From assembly GCF_000955955.1 (NCBI RefSeq), contig NZ_JYJG01000214.1, positions 1-41,530 on the forward strand: a stretch of DNA of 41,530 nucleotides, in the 5' to 3' direction. Shown here piece by piece: positions 23,783-32,439 of this stretch. Origin of the DNA: Lentzea aerocolonigenes (lineage in GTDB: Bacteria; Actinomycetota; Actinomycetes; Mycobacteriales; Pseudonocardiaceae). Each line of letters starts with the position of its first letter. Position 1 is the stretch's first letter. The notes beneath the pieces were generated by a model that did no database searches, had not been told where the DNA came from, and saw nothing but the letters and a program-made list of their open reading frames with translations. The translations under genes were made by a program, and so were the position numbers.

Positions 23783-24622
23783 GTGGATCGTGCGGAACTC
23801 GCGGCCTTCCTGCGCCGCCGCCGGGAAGAGCTGAGGCCATCGGACGTCGGCCTGCCCGTCGGCGCACGCAGGCGAGCTAACGGGCTGCGGCGCGAAGAGG
23901 TCGCGTCTCTGGCCGCCATGTCGACGGACTACTACACGCGCCTCGAACAGCAGCGCGGCCCGCAGCCGAGCGAGCAGATGCTGGCCGCGCTCGCCCGCGC
24001 GCTGCGGCTGACCGACGACGAGCGCGACTACCTGTTCCGCGTCGCCGGCCGCAACGCCCCGTCGCCGCAGGTCACTGCCACGCACGTCGCGCCGGCGCTG
24101 CAACGGGTGCTCGACCGGCTCAACGACACGCCCGCGCTGATCCTGTCGAACCTCGGCGAGATCCTCGTGCAGAACCGGTACGCCGAGGCGCTGTACGGAG
24201 ACTCGTCCCAGTTCACCGGGCTCGCCCGGAGCGGCATCTACCGCTGGTTCACCAACCCGGAGGAGCGCTCGATCTACCCCGAGCACGACCGCGACCGCCA
24301 AAGCCGCGCCCAAGTCGCGAACCTGCGCGCCGCCTACGCCGCGATGGGCGCCAAGTCGCGGGCGGGCGAGCTCGTCCGCGTGCTGCAACGGGAAAGCGCG
24401 GAGTTCGCTTCGATCTGGGACCGGCACGAGGTCTCGAAACGCTTCGAGGACCACAAGGTGCTCGTCCACCCGCAGCTCGGCGAGATCGAGGTCGACTGCC
24501 AGGCGCTGTTCACCGAGGACCAGTCGCAGATGCTGCTGGTGCTCACGGCGCCGCCGCGCACGGAGGCGTTCGACAAGCTGCAGCTGCTCGGCGTGCTGGG
24601 CACGGAGAACTTCGTCAGCTGA
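23783..24622 (+). CDS. XRE-family regulator with MmyB-like ligand-binding domain
   Basis: 279 residues from a GTG at 23783. The N-terminal HTH (LRREEVASLAAMSTDYYTRL then EQQRGPQPS) is the standard start of the actinobacterial MmyB family. Residues about 105-275 form the PAS-like MmyB domain that is thought to bind fatty acids (PALILSNLGEILVQNRYAEAL; NLRAAYA; FEDHKVLVHPQLGEIEVDC). CATACT lies seven bases before the start, so the mRNA may be leaderless. The 101-base divergent region probably also drives the SDR. Confidence 0.9.
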   Translation: MDRAELAAFLRRRREELRPSDVGLPVGARRRANGLRREEVASLAAMSTDYYTRLEQQRGPQPSEQMLAALARALRLTDDERDYLFRVAGRNAPSPQVTATHVAPALQRVLDRLNDTPALILSNLGEILVQNRYAEALYGDSSQFTGLARSGIYRWFTNPEERSIYPEHDRDRQSRAQVANLRAAYAAMGAKSRAGELVRVLQRESAEFASIWDRHEVSKRFEDHKVLVHPQLGEIEVDCQALFTEDQSQMLLVLTAPPRTEAFDKLQLLGVLGTENFVS

Positions 24623-24813
24623 GCCGATTCGTGGCTTGCGGCGCCGGGCAAAGTGACGTTCGAGAAGTTGCGGCTGGGTGTGGTCGGGTGCGCGGAGTTG
24701 GTCCGCTGAGGCGGTTTCCCTTCCGCGGGGCCGGCGCGTGGGAGACACCAGTGCCGACTCGCTCGACCACCGCTCTGGCGAGCGGCTGCGCTGCCCGAGC
24801 ACCCTCGTGTTCG

Positions 24814-25287
24814 TCAGCTGAGCTTCAGGATCGTCTCCTCGATCTCCGCCTTCCGGGCGTTGGCGTAACCGACGTCGGTGCCGACCTTCTCGAAGCCCGC
24901 CCGCGTCAGCACCCGCATCGAGCCCGCGTTGTCACTGGCCACACGTCCGTACAACGGCCGGACCGGCACGAGGTCGAGCAGCAACGCCACCGCGCGCCCC
25001 GCCACGCCCCGACCCCACACCGAGCGGTCGATCCAGTACGTGATCTCGGTGTCGCCCTCCATCTCGAAGCTCGCGATGGTGCCCACCACGCGACCGTCGC
25101 CGACGATCACCCGGTTCGTGGTGCCGGGCATGGCCAGGACCTTGCGCCAGTGCGCGTCGAACGCCTCGCGGTCGTCCGGGTCCTCGGCGGTGAACGCGGC
25201 CATCCACACGGACTCCGGATCGCGCATGAACTCGAACACCGTGCCGAGGTCCCCGTCCTCGAACTCCCGCAGCGAAACGTCGCGCAT
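24814..25287 (-). CDS. GNAT-family N-acetyltransferase
   Basis: 157 residues. The order of elements is standard: FEFMRDPESVWMAAF, strand RVVGTIASFEMEGDTEITYW, acetyl-CoA loop RSVWGRGVAGRAVALLLDLV, then VASDNAGSMRVLTRAGFEKV. It resembles RimJ/RimL-like small-molecule acetyltransferases; the acceptor is unknown. The ATG overlaps the upstream esterase stop by one base, so they are co-translated. Downstream, 24623-24813 holds no convincing gene; it repeats the 14-base string TTCGTCAGCTGAGC at both ends, each time across a stop codon. Confidence 0.87.
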   Translation of the reverse strand: MRDVSLREFEDGDLGTVFEFMRDPESVWMAAFTAEDPDDREAFDAHWRKVLAMPGTTNRVIVGDGRVVGTIASFEMEGDTEITYWIDRSVWGRGVAGRAVALLLDLVPVRPLYGRVASDNAGSMRVLTRAGFEKVGTDVGYANARKAEIEETILKLS

Positions 25288-26309
25288 CAGCGAGCCAGCC
25301 TTTCCGCCAACCACCCCAGTGAGAGCGGGTAACGGTAGTCGATGCCGCCGTGGCCGGCGTCGAAGAGCTCGAAGTGCACGCGCTCGTCCGGCACGCCGGC
25401 GTGGGACAGCTCCGCGCGGAACGCTGATGCGCCCAGGTCGAGGAAGTACTCGTCGGTGCGGCCCGCGTCGATCCACACCGCCCGCAACGACCGCACGGCG
25501 TCGGAGAACCTGGGCACCATCCGCACCGGGTCCCAGTCGAGCCAGCGCTGCCACACGTCCGGGCGCAGCACGCCGGTCACCGGGTCGAACGGCAGCTCCG
25601 GCGTGCCGTCCTCCAGAGCCGAGAAGCACGCCGCGACACCGAGAGTGCCGATCAGGTCCATGTCCTCCGGCCTGGTGAAGGCGGGACGGCTCTGGAAGTC
25701 CGCCCACCACGTCCGGATGTCGTGGTCGTACGACCGCAGCGCACGCACGGCCTTGCCGAAGTCCGGGACGTAGCAGAGCTCGTACAAGGAATCGCCCGCG
25801 TGCGTGGCCAGCGCCCCGAACAGGTCCGGGCGCAGCATCGGGGTGATCATCGCGCCGAACCCGCCCGACGACTTGCCCGAGATCGCCCTCGAGTCGCGCG
25901 AGGGGATCGTGCGGTAGTGCGCGTCGACCCACGGCACGATCTCGTCGCACAGGTACGAGTGGTAGCGGCCGGTGCCGGGGGAGTCGACGAACTGCGAGCC
26001 GCCGTAAGTCGTCCACGCGTCGACGTAGACCACGATGCAACCCGGTGCGCCGTTGGCGAACACCGCGTCGGCCGTCTCGATGAACGGCTGGCGGAACGGC
26101 GTCCGGTTGGCCCACATGGACAGGTGGCCCGTGTAGCCCTGAATGACGTACACGGCCGGATAGCGTTCAGAGCCCTCGGAGTAGCCCGGCGGCGCGTAGA
26201 CCCACAACGGCCGCTCGAAAGGATCACCGAGCACGTTGTCGCGCAGCAGTTCGGACACGACCGTGTGCCGGTCGAGCCTGCCTGCCAGCGAGCCTTCCCA
26301 AGGGAGCAT
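25287..26309 (-). CDS. Esterase of the EstA/enterochelin-esterase-like alpha/beta family
   Basis: 340 residues from the ATG at 26309. The domain opens with PLWVYAPPGYSEGSERYPAV, then the nucleophile elbow GKSSGG (Ser147), an acid near WIDAGRTDEYFLD and the catalytic His in FDAGHGGIDYRY. There is no signal peptide. This fold (PF00756 type) includes esterase D, mycolyltransferases and siderophore esterases; the substrate is not evident. It heads a two-gene operon with the GNAT gene, and its start lies 18 bases from a TetR-type operator (26328-26343), so the neighbouring TetR protein probably regulates it too. Confidence 0.85.
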   Translation of the reverse strand: MLPWEGSLAGRLDRHTVVSELLRDNVLGDPFERPLWVYAPPGYSEGSERYPAVYVIQGYTGHLSMWANRTPFRQPFIETADAVFANGAPGCIVVYVDAWTTYGGSQFVDSPGTGRYHSYLCDEIVPWVDAHYRTIPSRDSRAISGKSSGGFGAMITPMLRPDLFGALATHAGDSLYELCYVPDFGKAVRALRSYDHDIRTWWADFQSRPAFTRPEDMDLIGTLGVAACFSALEDGTPELPFDPVTGVLRPDVWQRWLDWDPVRMVPRFSDAVRSLRAVWIDAGRTDEYFLDLGASAFRAELSHAGVPDERVHFELFDAGHGGIDYRYPLSLGWLAERLAR

Positions 26310-26327
26310 GATCCCAGTCAACCACAG

Positions 26328-26343
26328 TGGACCAGTGAGTCCA
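26328..26343. promoter_or_regulatory. TetR operator, copy 1 (TGGAC-N6-GTCCA)
   Basis: TGGAC-CAGTGA-GTCCA sits between the divergent esterase and tetR genes, over the -35 region of a tetR promoter whose -10 would be TAAGAT (26351-26356). The same arms recur at 26950-26965. Confidence 0.7.
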
Positions 26344-26362
26344 GAAAACATAAGATGGCCAG

Positions 26363-26944
26363 GTGGCACTCACAGCCAAAGGGCGCGCGACCCGGCAGCG
26401 GATCATCGAGGGCGCGGCGGCGTATCTGCGCAGCGACGAGCCGGCGGGTGTGACGCTGGACGACATCCGCGCGATCACCGGCACCAGCAAGGGCCAGATC
26501 TTCCACTACTTCCCGGACGGCAAGGAAGAGCTCTTCCTCGCCGTCGCCCGCCACGAGGCCGGCCGCGTGCTCGACGACCAGCAGCCGCACCTCGGCGCGC
26601 TGACGAGCTGGGCGGCCTGGGGCCGCTGGCGCGACTCGGTGGTCGCCAGGTACCACGCCCAGGGCCGGAACTGTCCGCTCGGCGCGCTCATGAGCCAGGT
26701 CGGCAACACCCCGGGCGCGACCGAGGTGGTGAGCTCACTGCTGAACCGCTGGCAGTTCCACGTGCAGGAAGGCATCGAGGAGATGCAGGAAGCCGGTCTC
26801 GTCCGGCCGGGCGTAGACCCCCAGAAGACTGCCGCGGCGTTCATCGCGGGCATCCAGGGCGGGGTCCAGGTGCTCAGGACGTCGGGCAGCATCACGCACC
26901 TGGAAGCGGCGCTGGACACCCTCATCGACTACCTCAAGAACTGA
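26363..26944 (+). CDS. TetR-family repressor (LmrA/YxaF type)
   Basis: 193 residues from a GTG at 26363. The HTH is VTLDDIRAITGTSKGQIFHY followed by FPDGKEELF, and the ligand-binding half contains NCPLGALMSQVGN and a helix ending IAGIQGGVQVLRTSG, which is typical of LmrA/YxaF-type members. With TAAGAT seven bases before the GTG and no Shine-Dalgarno, translation is probably leaderless. Operators with identical arms in front of this gene and in front of the SDR 46 bp downstream indicate autoregulation and control of the SDR. Confidence 0.9.
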   Translation: MALTAKGRATRQRIIEGAAAYLRSDEPAGVTLDDIRAITGTSKGQIFHYFPDGKEELFLAVARHEAGRVLDDQQPHLGALTSWAAWGRWRDSVVARYHAQGRNCPLGALMSQVGNTPGATEVVSSLLNRWQFHVQEGIEEMQEAGLVRPGVDPQKTAAAFIAGIQGGVQVLRTSGSITHLEAALDTLIDYLKN

Positions 26945-26949
26945 ACTTC

Positions 26950-26965
26950 TGGACTTGCCGGTCCA
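26950..26965. promoter_or_regulatory. TetR operator, copy 2, covering the -35 of the SDR
   Basis: TGGAC-TTGCCG-GTCCA has the same 5-bp arms and 6-bp spacing as copy 1. The central TTGCCG is itself the best -35 match, 17 bases from TAACTT (26978-26983), so bound repressor would block RNA polymerase directly. Confidence 0.72.
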
Positions 26966-26990
26966 AAAATCCGTGCCTAACTTCGAGGAC

Positions 26991-27752
26991 ATGGCACAGC
27001 GACTGCAGGGCAGGACGGCCCTCATCACCGGTTCCACCAGCAACATCGGCCGCGCGATCGCAGAGGCGTTCGCACGAGAAGGCGCGCACGTCGTCGTCTC
27101 CGGACGCGACGAGGCGCGCGGCGCCGCCGTCGTCGACCAGATCCGCGCGAACGGAGGAAAGGCCGACTTCGCCCGCGCCGACCTCGACGGCACGTCCGCC
27201 GCGAGTCACACACTCGCCGCGGAGGCCGCCGAACTGGTGGGCCGCGTCGACATCCTCGTCAACAACGCCGGCATCTACCCGCCCTCGTCCACCCCGACCA
27301 CCGACGAGGAGACGTTCGACCGCGTCTACGGCGTCAACGTGAAGGCACCGTTCTTCCTCACCCAGGCCCTCGCCCCGGCGATGATCGACGCCGGAGCAGG
27401 CGTGATCATCAACCTCGGCTCGTGGATCGCCCGGCTCGGCATCGGCGTCAGCTCCCTGTACAGCTCGACCAAGGGCGCGATGGAGACGCTGACCCGAGCG
27501 TGGGCGGCGGAGTTCGGGCCGCAGGGCGTCAGGGTCAACGCCATCTCGCCCGGTGTCATCGTCTCGCCGGACTGGGACGGCACGCACCCCGGCGAAGTGA
27601 TGATGCAGGGCACTCCGGCCGGACGGTCCGGGCATCCCGACGCCATCGCGAGCGCCGCTGTGTACCTGGCCTCGGACGACGCGCAGTTCGTGCACGGCAC
27701 CGTGATCGACGTCGACGGCGGCCGCACCGGGGTGGCCGTGATCGCGGTGTGA
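26991..27752 (+). CDS. Short-chain dehydrogenase/reductase controlled by TetR
   Basis: 253 residues from the ATG at 26991 (MAQRLQGRTALITG), preceded by GAGGA; the longer frame from 26955 starts inside the operator. It is a classical SDR: TGSTSNIG cofactor motif, NNAG, Ser in NLGSWIA, catalytic YSSTK, PG motif ISPGV and a C-terminal VIDVDGG. It is the FabG-like dehydrogenase group, probably NADP(H)-dependent. The LmrA/YxaF-type repressor immediately upstream, with matching operators, makes this the main regulated gene of the unit. The substrate is unknown. Confidence 0.9.
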   Translation: MAQRLQGRTALITGSTSNIGRAIAEAFAREGAHVVVSGRDEARGAAVVDQIRANGGKADFARADLDGTSAASHTLAAEAAELVGRVDILVNNAGIYPPSSTPTTDEETFDRVYGVNVKAPFFLTQALAPAMIDAGAGVIINLGSWIARLGIGVSSLYSSTKGAMETLTRAWAAEFGPQGVRVNAISPGVIVSPDWDGTHPGEVMMQGTPAGRSGHPDAIASAAVYLASDDAQFVHGTVIDVDGGRTGVAVIAV

Positions 27753-27791
27753 CCTGGCTCACTTACGCGCCCGGTTTCTGTGACCTGACGT

Positions 27792-27807
27792 GAGACTGCC
27801 CGGTCTC
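27792..27807. other. Inverted repeat between the SDR and the sigma-factor gene
   Basis: GAGAC-TGCCCG-GTCTC is 40 bases after the SDR stop and about 45 bases before the sigma-factor start. It could be a short terminator stem (no U-tract) or an operator. Confidence 0.3.
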
Positions 27808-27850
27808 CCATGGCGTACGGAAATCGTCTGCGACAGTGAGGGTGTTGGAC

Positions 27851-29443
27851 GTGACGGAGTGGCTGGGCCATTTGGACGCGGAGCAGGTGATCGCCGCACG
27901 CGCTGGTGATCGTGCGGCGCTCGACGCGGTCGTGGAAGCCTCCCTACCTCTGGTCTACAACATCGCCGGGAGAGCCCTGTCCGACGACGCCGACGTCGAC
28001 GACGTCGTGCAGGACACGATGTTCCGCGTCATCCGGGGCATCGACTCGCTGCGGGAGCCGGAGCGGTTCCGGTCGTGGCTGGTCGCGGTGACGATCAACC
28101 AGATCCGCGAGCACTACCGCCGCCGCGACCTCGCCCCGGCGCCGCTGGAGGAGTACGACCGGGCCGATCCGGGCGCCGAGTTCGTCGAGGTCGCCTTGTC
28201 CCGCCTGCACTTCGCCCAGCAACGGCGTGAGGTCGACGAGGCCGCGCGCTGGCTCGACCCGGCCGACCGCGAACTGCTGGCGTTGTGGACGCTGGAACGC
28301 GTCGGCCAGCTGACCCGCGCCGAGGTGACCGACGCGCTCGACCTCGGCGCACACACCGTGACGGTGCGGCTCAGCCGGTTGAAGGGCCGGCTGGAGACCG
28401 TGCGGCACCTGGTGCGCGCGTTATCGGCCGAACCGCGCTGCCCTGGACTCGCGCAGGCGGCACAGGGCTGGTCCGGACAGCCCAGTCCGTTGTGGCGCAA
28501 GCGGCTCCTGCGGCACGTCGACGAGTGCTCCCGCTGCAACCGCGGGGTCGACGACGCGATGCCGGTCGAGCGGATCCTGACCGGCGCCGCGCTGCTCACC
28601 GTGCCCGCCAGCTACCTGCCGCAGCTGATGGAGAACCTGGCCGACCCCGCGCTCGAACCGGTCGCGCACACCGCCGATCTCAGCGACTTCGGGCCGGATG
28701 CCGGGCACGCCGCCCACCTGGCCGAGTCCTCCGGGCCGTTCTCGCGCATCGCCGGTATCGCCTCGGGCAAGCCGGTTCTCGCGGTGGCGGGTGCGGCGGC
28801 CGTGTGCGCGTTGGTCGGCGTGGTCGGGACCATGGTGCTGTTCCCGTCGGATCCTCCTGCCGCCGTGGCGATTCCGAACACCCCGCCGCCGACCACGGTC
28901 ACCACCTCGCTCGCGGAGACCACGACGTCCTCCACGAGCAGCAGCGCGCCATCGTCGACAACTACGACCACCACCACTACGACCACGACGACCCAGACGC
29001 CTGAGCCTGTTCGCGTCGCCACGCCGGAAGAACGCGTCCTCGCGCTGATCAACGAGACCAGGGCGGCGAACGGCCTGCCCGCGCTGAAGATCGACCCGAC
29101 GCTGGTCACCGCCGCCGAACGGCACACCAGGGCGATGATGAGCAACGGCTGCGGCCTGTCGCACCAGTGCGCGGGGGAGAGCGGGCTGGGCGAGCGCGCG
29201 TCAGCGGCGGGCGTGAAGTGGAGCTCCGTCGGCGAGAACGTCGGCATGGGCGGTCCGGTCAAGGACGCCGTCGACCCGATCTCCAAGATGGCGCTGAACC
29301 TCACCCAGGGCATGATCGACGAGAAGCCGCCGAACGACGGTCACCGCAAGAACATCCTCAGCAAATCCTTCACCCGCATCGGCATCGTCGTGATGCGGGA
29401 CGCCAAGGGAACCGTGTGGATGACGCACGACTTCGCGGGTTGA
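27851..29443 (+). CDS. ECF sigma factor fused to zinc-finger motif, membrane span and extracellular CAP domain
   Basis: 530 residues from a GTG at 27851, eight bases after GAGGG; in-frame GTGs at 27836 and 27842 are alternatives. Residues about 20-90 are sigma region 2 (VDDVVQDTMFRVIRGIDSLR, RFRSWLVAVTINQIREHYRR). About 130-190 is region 4 (LDPADRELLALWTLERVGQL, LGAHTVTVRLSRLKGRL). A ZAS-like motif His222-x3-Cys226-x2-Cys229 follows (HVDECSRC), as found in anti-sigma factors. One membrane span is at about 308-331, a Thr/Ser/Pro-rich wall-spanning linker at about 345-385, and a CAP/SCP domain at about 395-530 (ERVLALINETRAANGLPAL, GENVGMG, HRKNIL). The layout puts sigma inside and CAP outside the membrane, so release by proteolysis or direct signalling is expected. 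No separate anti-sigma gene is adjacent. Confidence 0.9.
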   Translation: MTEWLGHLDAEQVIAARAGDRAALDAVVEASLPLVYNIAGRALSDDADVDDVVQDTMFRVIRGIDSLREPERFRSWLVAVTINQIREHYRRRDLAPAPLEEYDRADPGAEFVEVALSRLHFAQQRREVDEAARWLDPADRELLALWTLERVGQLTRAEVTDALDLGAHTVTVRLSRLKGRLETVRHLVRALSAEPRCPGLAQAAQGWSGQPSPLWRKRLLRHVDECSRCNRGVDDAMPVERILTGAALLTVPASYLPQLMENLADPALEPVAHTADLSDFGPDAGHAAHLAESSGPFSRIAGIASGKPVLAVAGAAAVCALVGVVGTMVLFPSDPPAAVAIPNTPPPTTVTTSLAETTTSSTSSSAPSSTTTTTTTTTTTTQTPEPVRVATPEERVLALINETRAANGLPALKIDPTLVTAAERHTRAMMSNGCGLSHQCAGESGLGERASAAGVKWSSVGENVGMGGPVKDAVDPISKMALNLTQGMIDEKPPNDGHRKNILSKSFTRIGIVVMRDAKGTVWMTHDFAG

Positions 29444-29546
29444 CCGACCCCGGGCTAAAAAAGATCATCCTGTGGTCGTACGCCGAGAGGCGACCGCAGT
29501 CGGACGCGTGACGATCTGTCCGGAAAGCACTGTCTTACCCGTGCAG

Positions 29547-30962
29547 ATGCAGTCGACCCTGAGCCACCGCGTCACCACCCGCACCCCGGAGCTGTTGCGC
29601 TGGACCGGTTTCGGTGGCGTGGTGCTGCTCACCGGGGGAGCCTGGGCGACGAGAGCGGTGCCGATGGCGCTCGCACTCGCCATCGCCGGCGCCGGGCTCG
29701 TGGTCCTGACCTGGGCGTTGCTCGGTCGTGCGAACCCGGACGCGCAGTGGTTGCGGCGGACGCTGGCCTGGTGGGCCGCGCCGCTGGTCGTCGCACCGCC
29801 GTTGTTCAGCGCCGACGTGTTCAGCTACCTCGCCCAGGGTGAGGTGGCGGCACGCGGGCTGGACCCCAACGTGGTGAGCCCGGCGGTCGGTGCGAGCGCC
29901 GAGGCCGTGTCCCGTGTCGGCGTGTACTGGCGGGACACTCCGTCGCCGTACGGGCCGCTGTTCAGCACGGTCGAGCGGGCCATCGCGAACCTCACCGGCG
30001 GCGATCCGGTGGCGGGCATCGTGCTGTACCGGCTCACAGCGGTGTTGGGCTTGCTGCTCGTGGTGTGGGCCGTCCCGAGGCTCGCCGCGATCGCCGGGAC
30101 GTCTGCGCTGGCCGAAATATCGGCTGGGAGGGCGCTGTGGCTCGGCGTGCTGAACCCGTTGGTGCTGTGGCACCTCGTCGGCGGCATGCACAACGACGCG
30201 TTGATGCTCGGTCTCATGCTGTCCGGCACGGTCATCGCGTTGCACGCACTACCCGAACTCCGCTGGTGGCAGCTCACGGCCGGTGTGGTGCTCATCGGAC
30301 TCGGCGCACAGGTCAAGCTGCCCGCACTCGTGGCGCTCGCCGTAGTAGGCACCGCATTGGCCCGGCGCCTGGGCGGCGGCTGGGTGCGGTTCGTGATCGC
30401 GGGCGTGAGCATGGTCGCGGCAGCAGTGGTGGTCTCCGTCGTGACCTCGCTGGCCGGAGGGGCCGGTTTCGGCTGGGTGCGGGCGCTGGGCACGCCGTCC
30501 AAGGTCAACTCCTGGATGGCGCCGACGAACTGGCCTGGCTATCTGGCGGGTGCGGTGTTCGGCCAGGAAAGCGGTCAGGCGATGATTTCCTCGGCACGGA
30601 TCGCGGGGCTCGTGCTGATCCTGTGCGGGATCGCGGTGGTGCTGCGGCGCCAGCTGCGGGGCGGGGTCTCCGAGGTGACGGCGCTGGGAATGATGATGAG
30701 TCTGATCGTGGTGCTGGGGCCGGTGATCCAGCCGTGGTACCTGCTGTGGGCGGTGCTGCCGTTGGCCGCCTGTCTGCCGGTGGGGAAGTGGCGCACGCGC
30801 GTCGCTGCGTTGGCCGGGGTGTTCGCGTTGCTGGTGCCGCCGCTCGCGGGCAACTTCGCCGGCCGGGTGCCCGAACTGATCGCCGCCTACGCACTCGGCA
30901 TCGCCCTGGTGGGTGGCGCCTTCTTCGTCCTGCGCCGGGTGCCCGTTGCTGCCCAGAACTGA
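29547..30962 (+). CDS. mptB: MptB-like alpha-(1->6)-mannopyranosyltransferase (GT-C, GT87)
   Basis: 471 residues from the ATG at 29547 (GTG at 29541 is possible; the longer frame from 29472 lacks a plausible N-terminus). It is a polytopic protein with about 12-13 membrane segments. The GT-C signature lies in the first external loop (SADVFSYLAQGEVAARGLDP), followed by DTPSPYGPLF and, further on, GGMHNDALMLGLML and SWMAPTNWPGYLAG. These match MptA/MptB enzymes, which use polyprenyl-phosphomannose to extend the mannan core of lipomannan and lipoarabinomannan in mycolata and relatives. Which of the two it is cannot be settled here. The downstream lnt gene overlaps its 3' end. Confidence 0.85.
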   Translation: MQSTLSHRVTTRTPELLRWTGFGGVVLLTGGAWATRAVPMALALAIAGAGLVVLTWALLGRANPDAQWLRRTLAWWAAPLVVAPPLFSADVFSYLAQGEVAARGLDPNVVSPAVGASAEAVSRVGVYWRDTPSPYGPLFSTVERAIANLTGGDPVAGIVLYRLTAVLGLLLVVWAVPRLAAIAGTSALAEISAGRALWLGVLNPLVLWHLVGGMHNDALMLGLMLSGTVIALHALPELRWWQLTAGVVLIGLGAQVKLPALVALAVVGTALARRLGGGWVRFVIAGVSMVAAAVVVSVVTSLAGGAGFGWVRALGTPSKVNSWMAPTNWPGYLAGAVFGQESGQAMISSARIAGLVLILCGIAVVLRRQLRGGVSEVTALGMMMSLIVVLGPVIQPWYLLWAVLPLAACLPVGKWRTRVAALAGVFALLVPPLAGNFAGRVPELIAAYALGIALVGGAFFVLRRVPVAAQN

Positions 30963-32439
30963 TCTCATCCGGACTGAACTCGCCCGCTACGGCGCGGCCG
31001 CTCTGGCCGGTGGCGCGCTGGCGTTGAGCTTCCCGCCCCGCACGCTCTGGTGGCTCGCGGTCCCGGCGTTCGTGGTGCTGTGGCTGACGCTGCGCAACGT
31101 CCGGGCCCGGCGAGCGGCCGGCCTGGGCTTCGTGTTCGGCATGGCGTTCTTCCTGCCGCACCTGCTCTGGATCGAGCACTTCCTGGGCAACGACTTCGGC
31201 CCGTGGCCGTGGCTCGTGCTCTCGGCGCTCATGGCGTTGTTCGTCTGCGGCTCGACAGCCTTGATGCCGCTCGTGTCGAGGCTGCCCGCGGCTCCGGTGT
31301 GGGCAGCGATGCTGTTCGTGCTGCAGGAGACCGCGCGTGGGCTGATCCCGTTCAACGGCTTCCCGTGGGGGCGGGTGGCGTTCGGACAACCCGACGGGCC
31401 GTTCGGGCGGCTCGCGGTGATCGGCGGCGCCCCGCTGGTGAGCTTCGCGGTGGTGCTGACCGGTTTCGGCCTGGCCCACTGGCTTCCCCGGCTCAAGGCC
31501 GCCTGGGCGGTGCTGCCGTTCGCCGCGGCACTCGCCGTCGGCCCGCTGATCAGCGTCGACGCGCAGCACGGCCAGCGCACCATCGCGGTCGTCCAGGGCA
31601 ACGCGCCGGACATCGGCCTGGGCCTGCTCGACGCCGCGGACACGTTGCGCGCCAACCACCTGCGCAAGACCGCCGAGCTCAAGGCGCTGATCGACGGCGG
31701 CTCGATCCCCAAGCCGGACCTGGTGGTGTGGCCGGAGAGCGCCACCAGGACCCAGGACCACGACCCGGTGATCGACCGCGCGGTCGACTCACTCGGCGTG
31801 CCCGTGCTGGTCAGTGCTCTGCGCAACGGAGAGAACGCGGTCATCGCCTGGCAGCCCGGTACCGGCCCCGGCCAGTCGTACGCGAAGCAGGAGCTCGTCC
31901 CGTTCGCCGAGCACATCCCGCTGCGCCCGCTGGCCCGCCTCTTCACCCCGTTCGCGGACAACCCGGACATGAATCCGGGCACCGAACCGGGCGTCATGGA
32001 CATCGCCGGAACGAAGGTCGGCCTCGGCATCTGCTACGAGGTCGCCTACGACTACGTGCTGCGCGAGAGCACGGCCGCGGGCGCCCAAGTGCTCGTGGTG
32101 CCGACCAACAACGCCTGGTACGGCCGTGGCGAGATGACCTACCAGCAGCTCGGCATGGCCCGCCTGCGCGCCATCGAACACGGCCGCGCGGTCGTCGTCG
32201 CGGCGATCAGCGGGGTGAGTGCGGTGGTCCGCCCGGACGGCAGCGTCGTGCAGTCCACCGGGATGTTCACCGACGCCCTGATGGCCGGCTCCGTGCCGTT
32301 GCGGACGGACATCACGTTCGCCACGAGGTTCGGCGGCACGATCCACGTGCTGCTCACCGCGGGCGCGTTCGGTGCGTGCCTGGCCGCGATCTGGCTGCGA
32401 CGGCGAGCACGACCGGAACCGGAGTCCCTCCCTCGGTGA
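30913..32439 (+). CDS. lnt: Apolipoprotein N-acyltransferase
   Basis: 508 residues from a GTG at 30913; a TTG at 30946 gives a more natural N-terminus (LPRTDLIRTELARYG) and may be the true start. Six or seven membrane segments precede a nitrilase-like domain with the Glu-Lys-Cys triad: Glu275 in VVWPES, Lys325 in YAKQELVPF and Cys374 in GICYEVAYD (numbering from 30913). Lnt adds the third acyl chain to diacylated lipoproteins at the outer face of the cytoplasmic membrane. In mycobacteria Lnt is often fused to, or next to, polyprenyl-phosphomannose synthase Ppm1; here it overlaps the mannosyltransferase mptB by 50 bases instead. Confidence 0.92.
   Translation: MAPSSSCAGCPLLPRTDLIRTELARYGAAALAGGALALSFPPRTLWWLAVPAFVVLWLTLRNVRARRAAGLGFVFGMAFFLPHLLWIEHFLGNDFGPWPWLVLSALMALFVCGSTALMPLVSRLPAAPVWAAMLFVLQETARGLIPFNGFPWGRVAFGQPDGPFGRLAVIGGAPLVSFAVVLTGFGLAHWLPRLKAAWAVLPFAAALAVGPLISVDAQHGQRTIAVVQGNAPDIGLGLLDAADTLRANHLRKTAELKALIDGGSIPKPDLVVWPESATRTQDHDPVIDRAVDSLGVPVLVSALRNGENAVIAWQPGTGPGQSYAKQELVPFAEHIPLRPLARLFTPFADNPDMNPGTEPGVMDIAGTKVGLGICYEVAYDYVLRESTAAGAQVLVVPTNNAWYGRGEMTYQQLGMARLRAIEHGRAVVVAAISGVSAVVRPDGSVVQSTGMFTDALMAGSVPLRTDITFATRFGGTIHVLLTAGAFGACLAAIWLRRRARPEPESLPR

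Noticed and set aside
24608..24825. 14-base repeat TTCGTCAGCTGAGC flanking 24.6-24.8 kb as a possible attachment site or transposon footprint
   Set aside because: Both copies coincide with stop codons of real genes, no element or integrase lies between them, and one similar pair is not enough.
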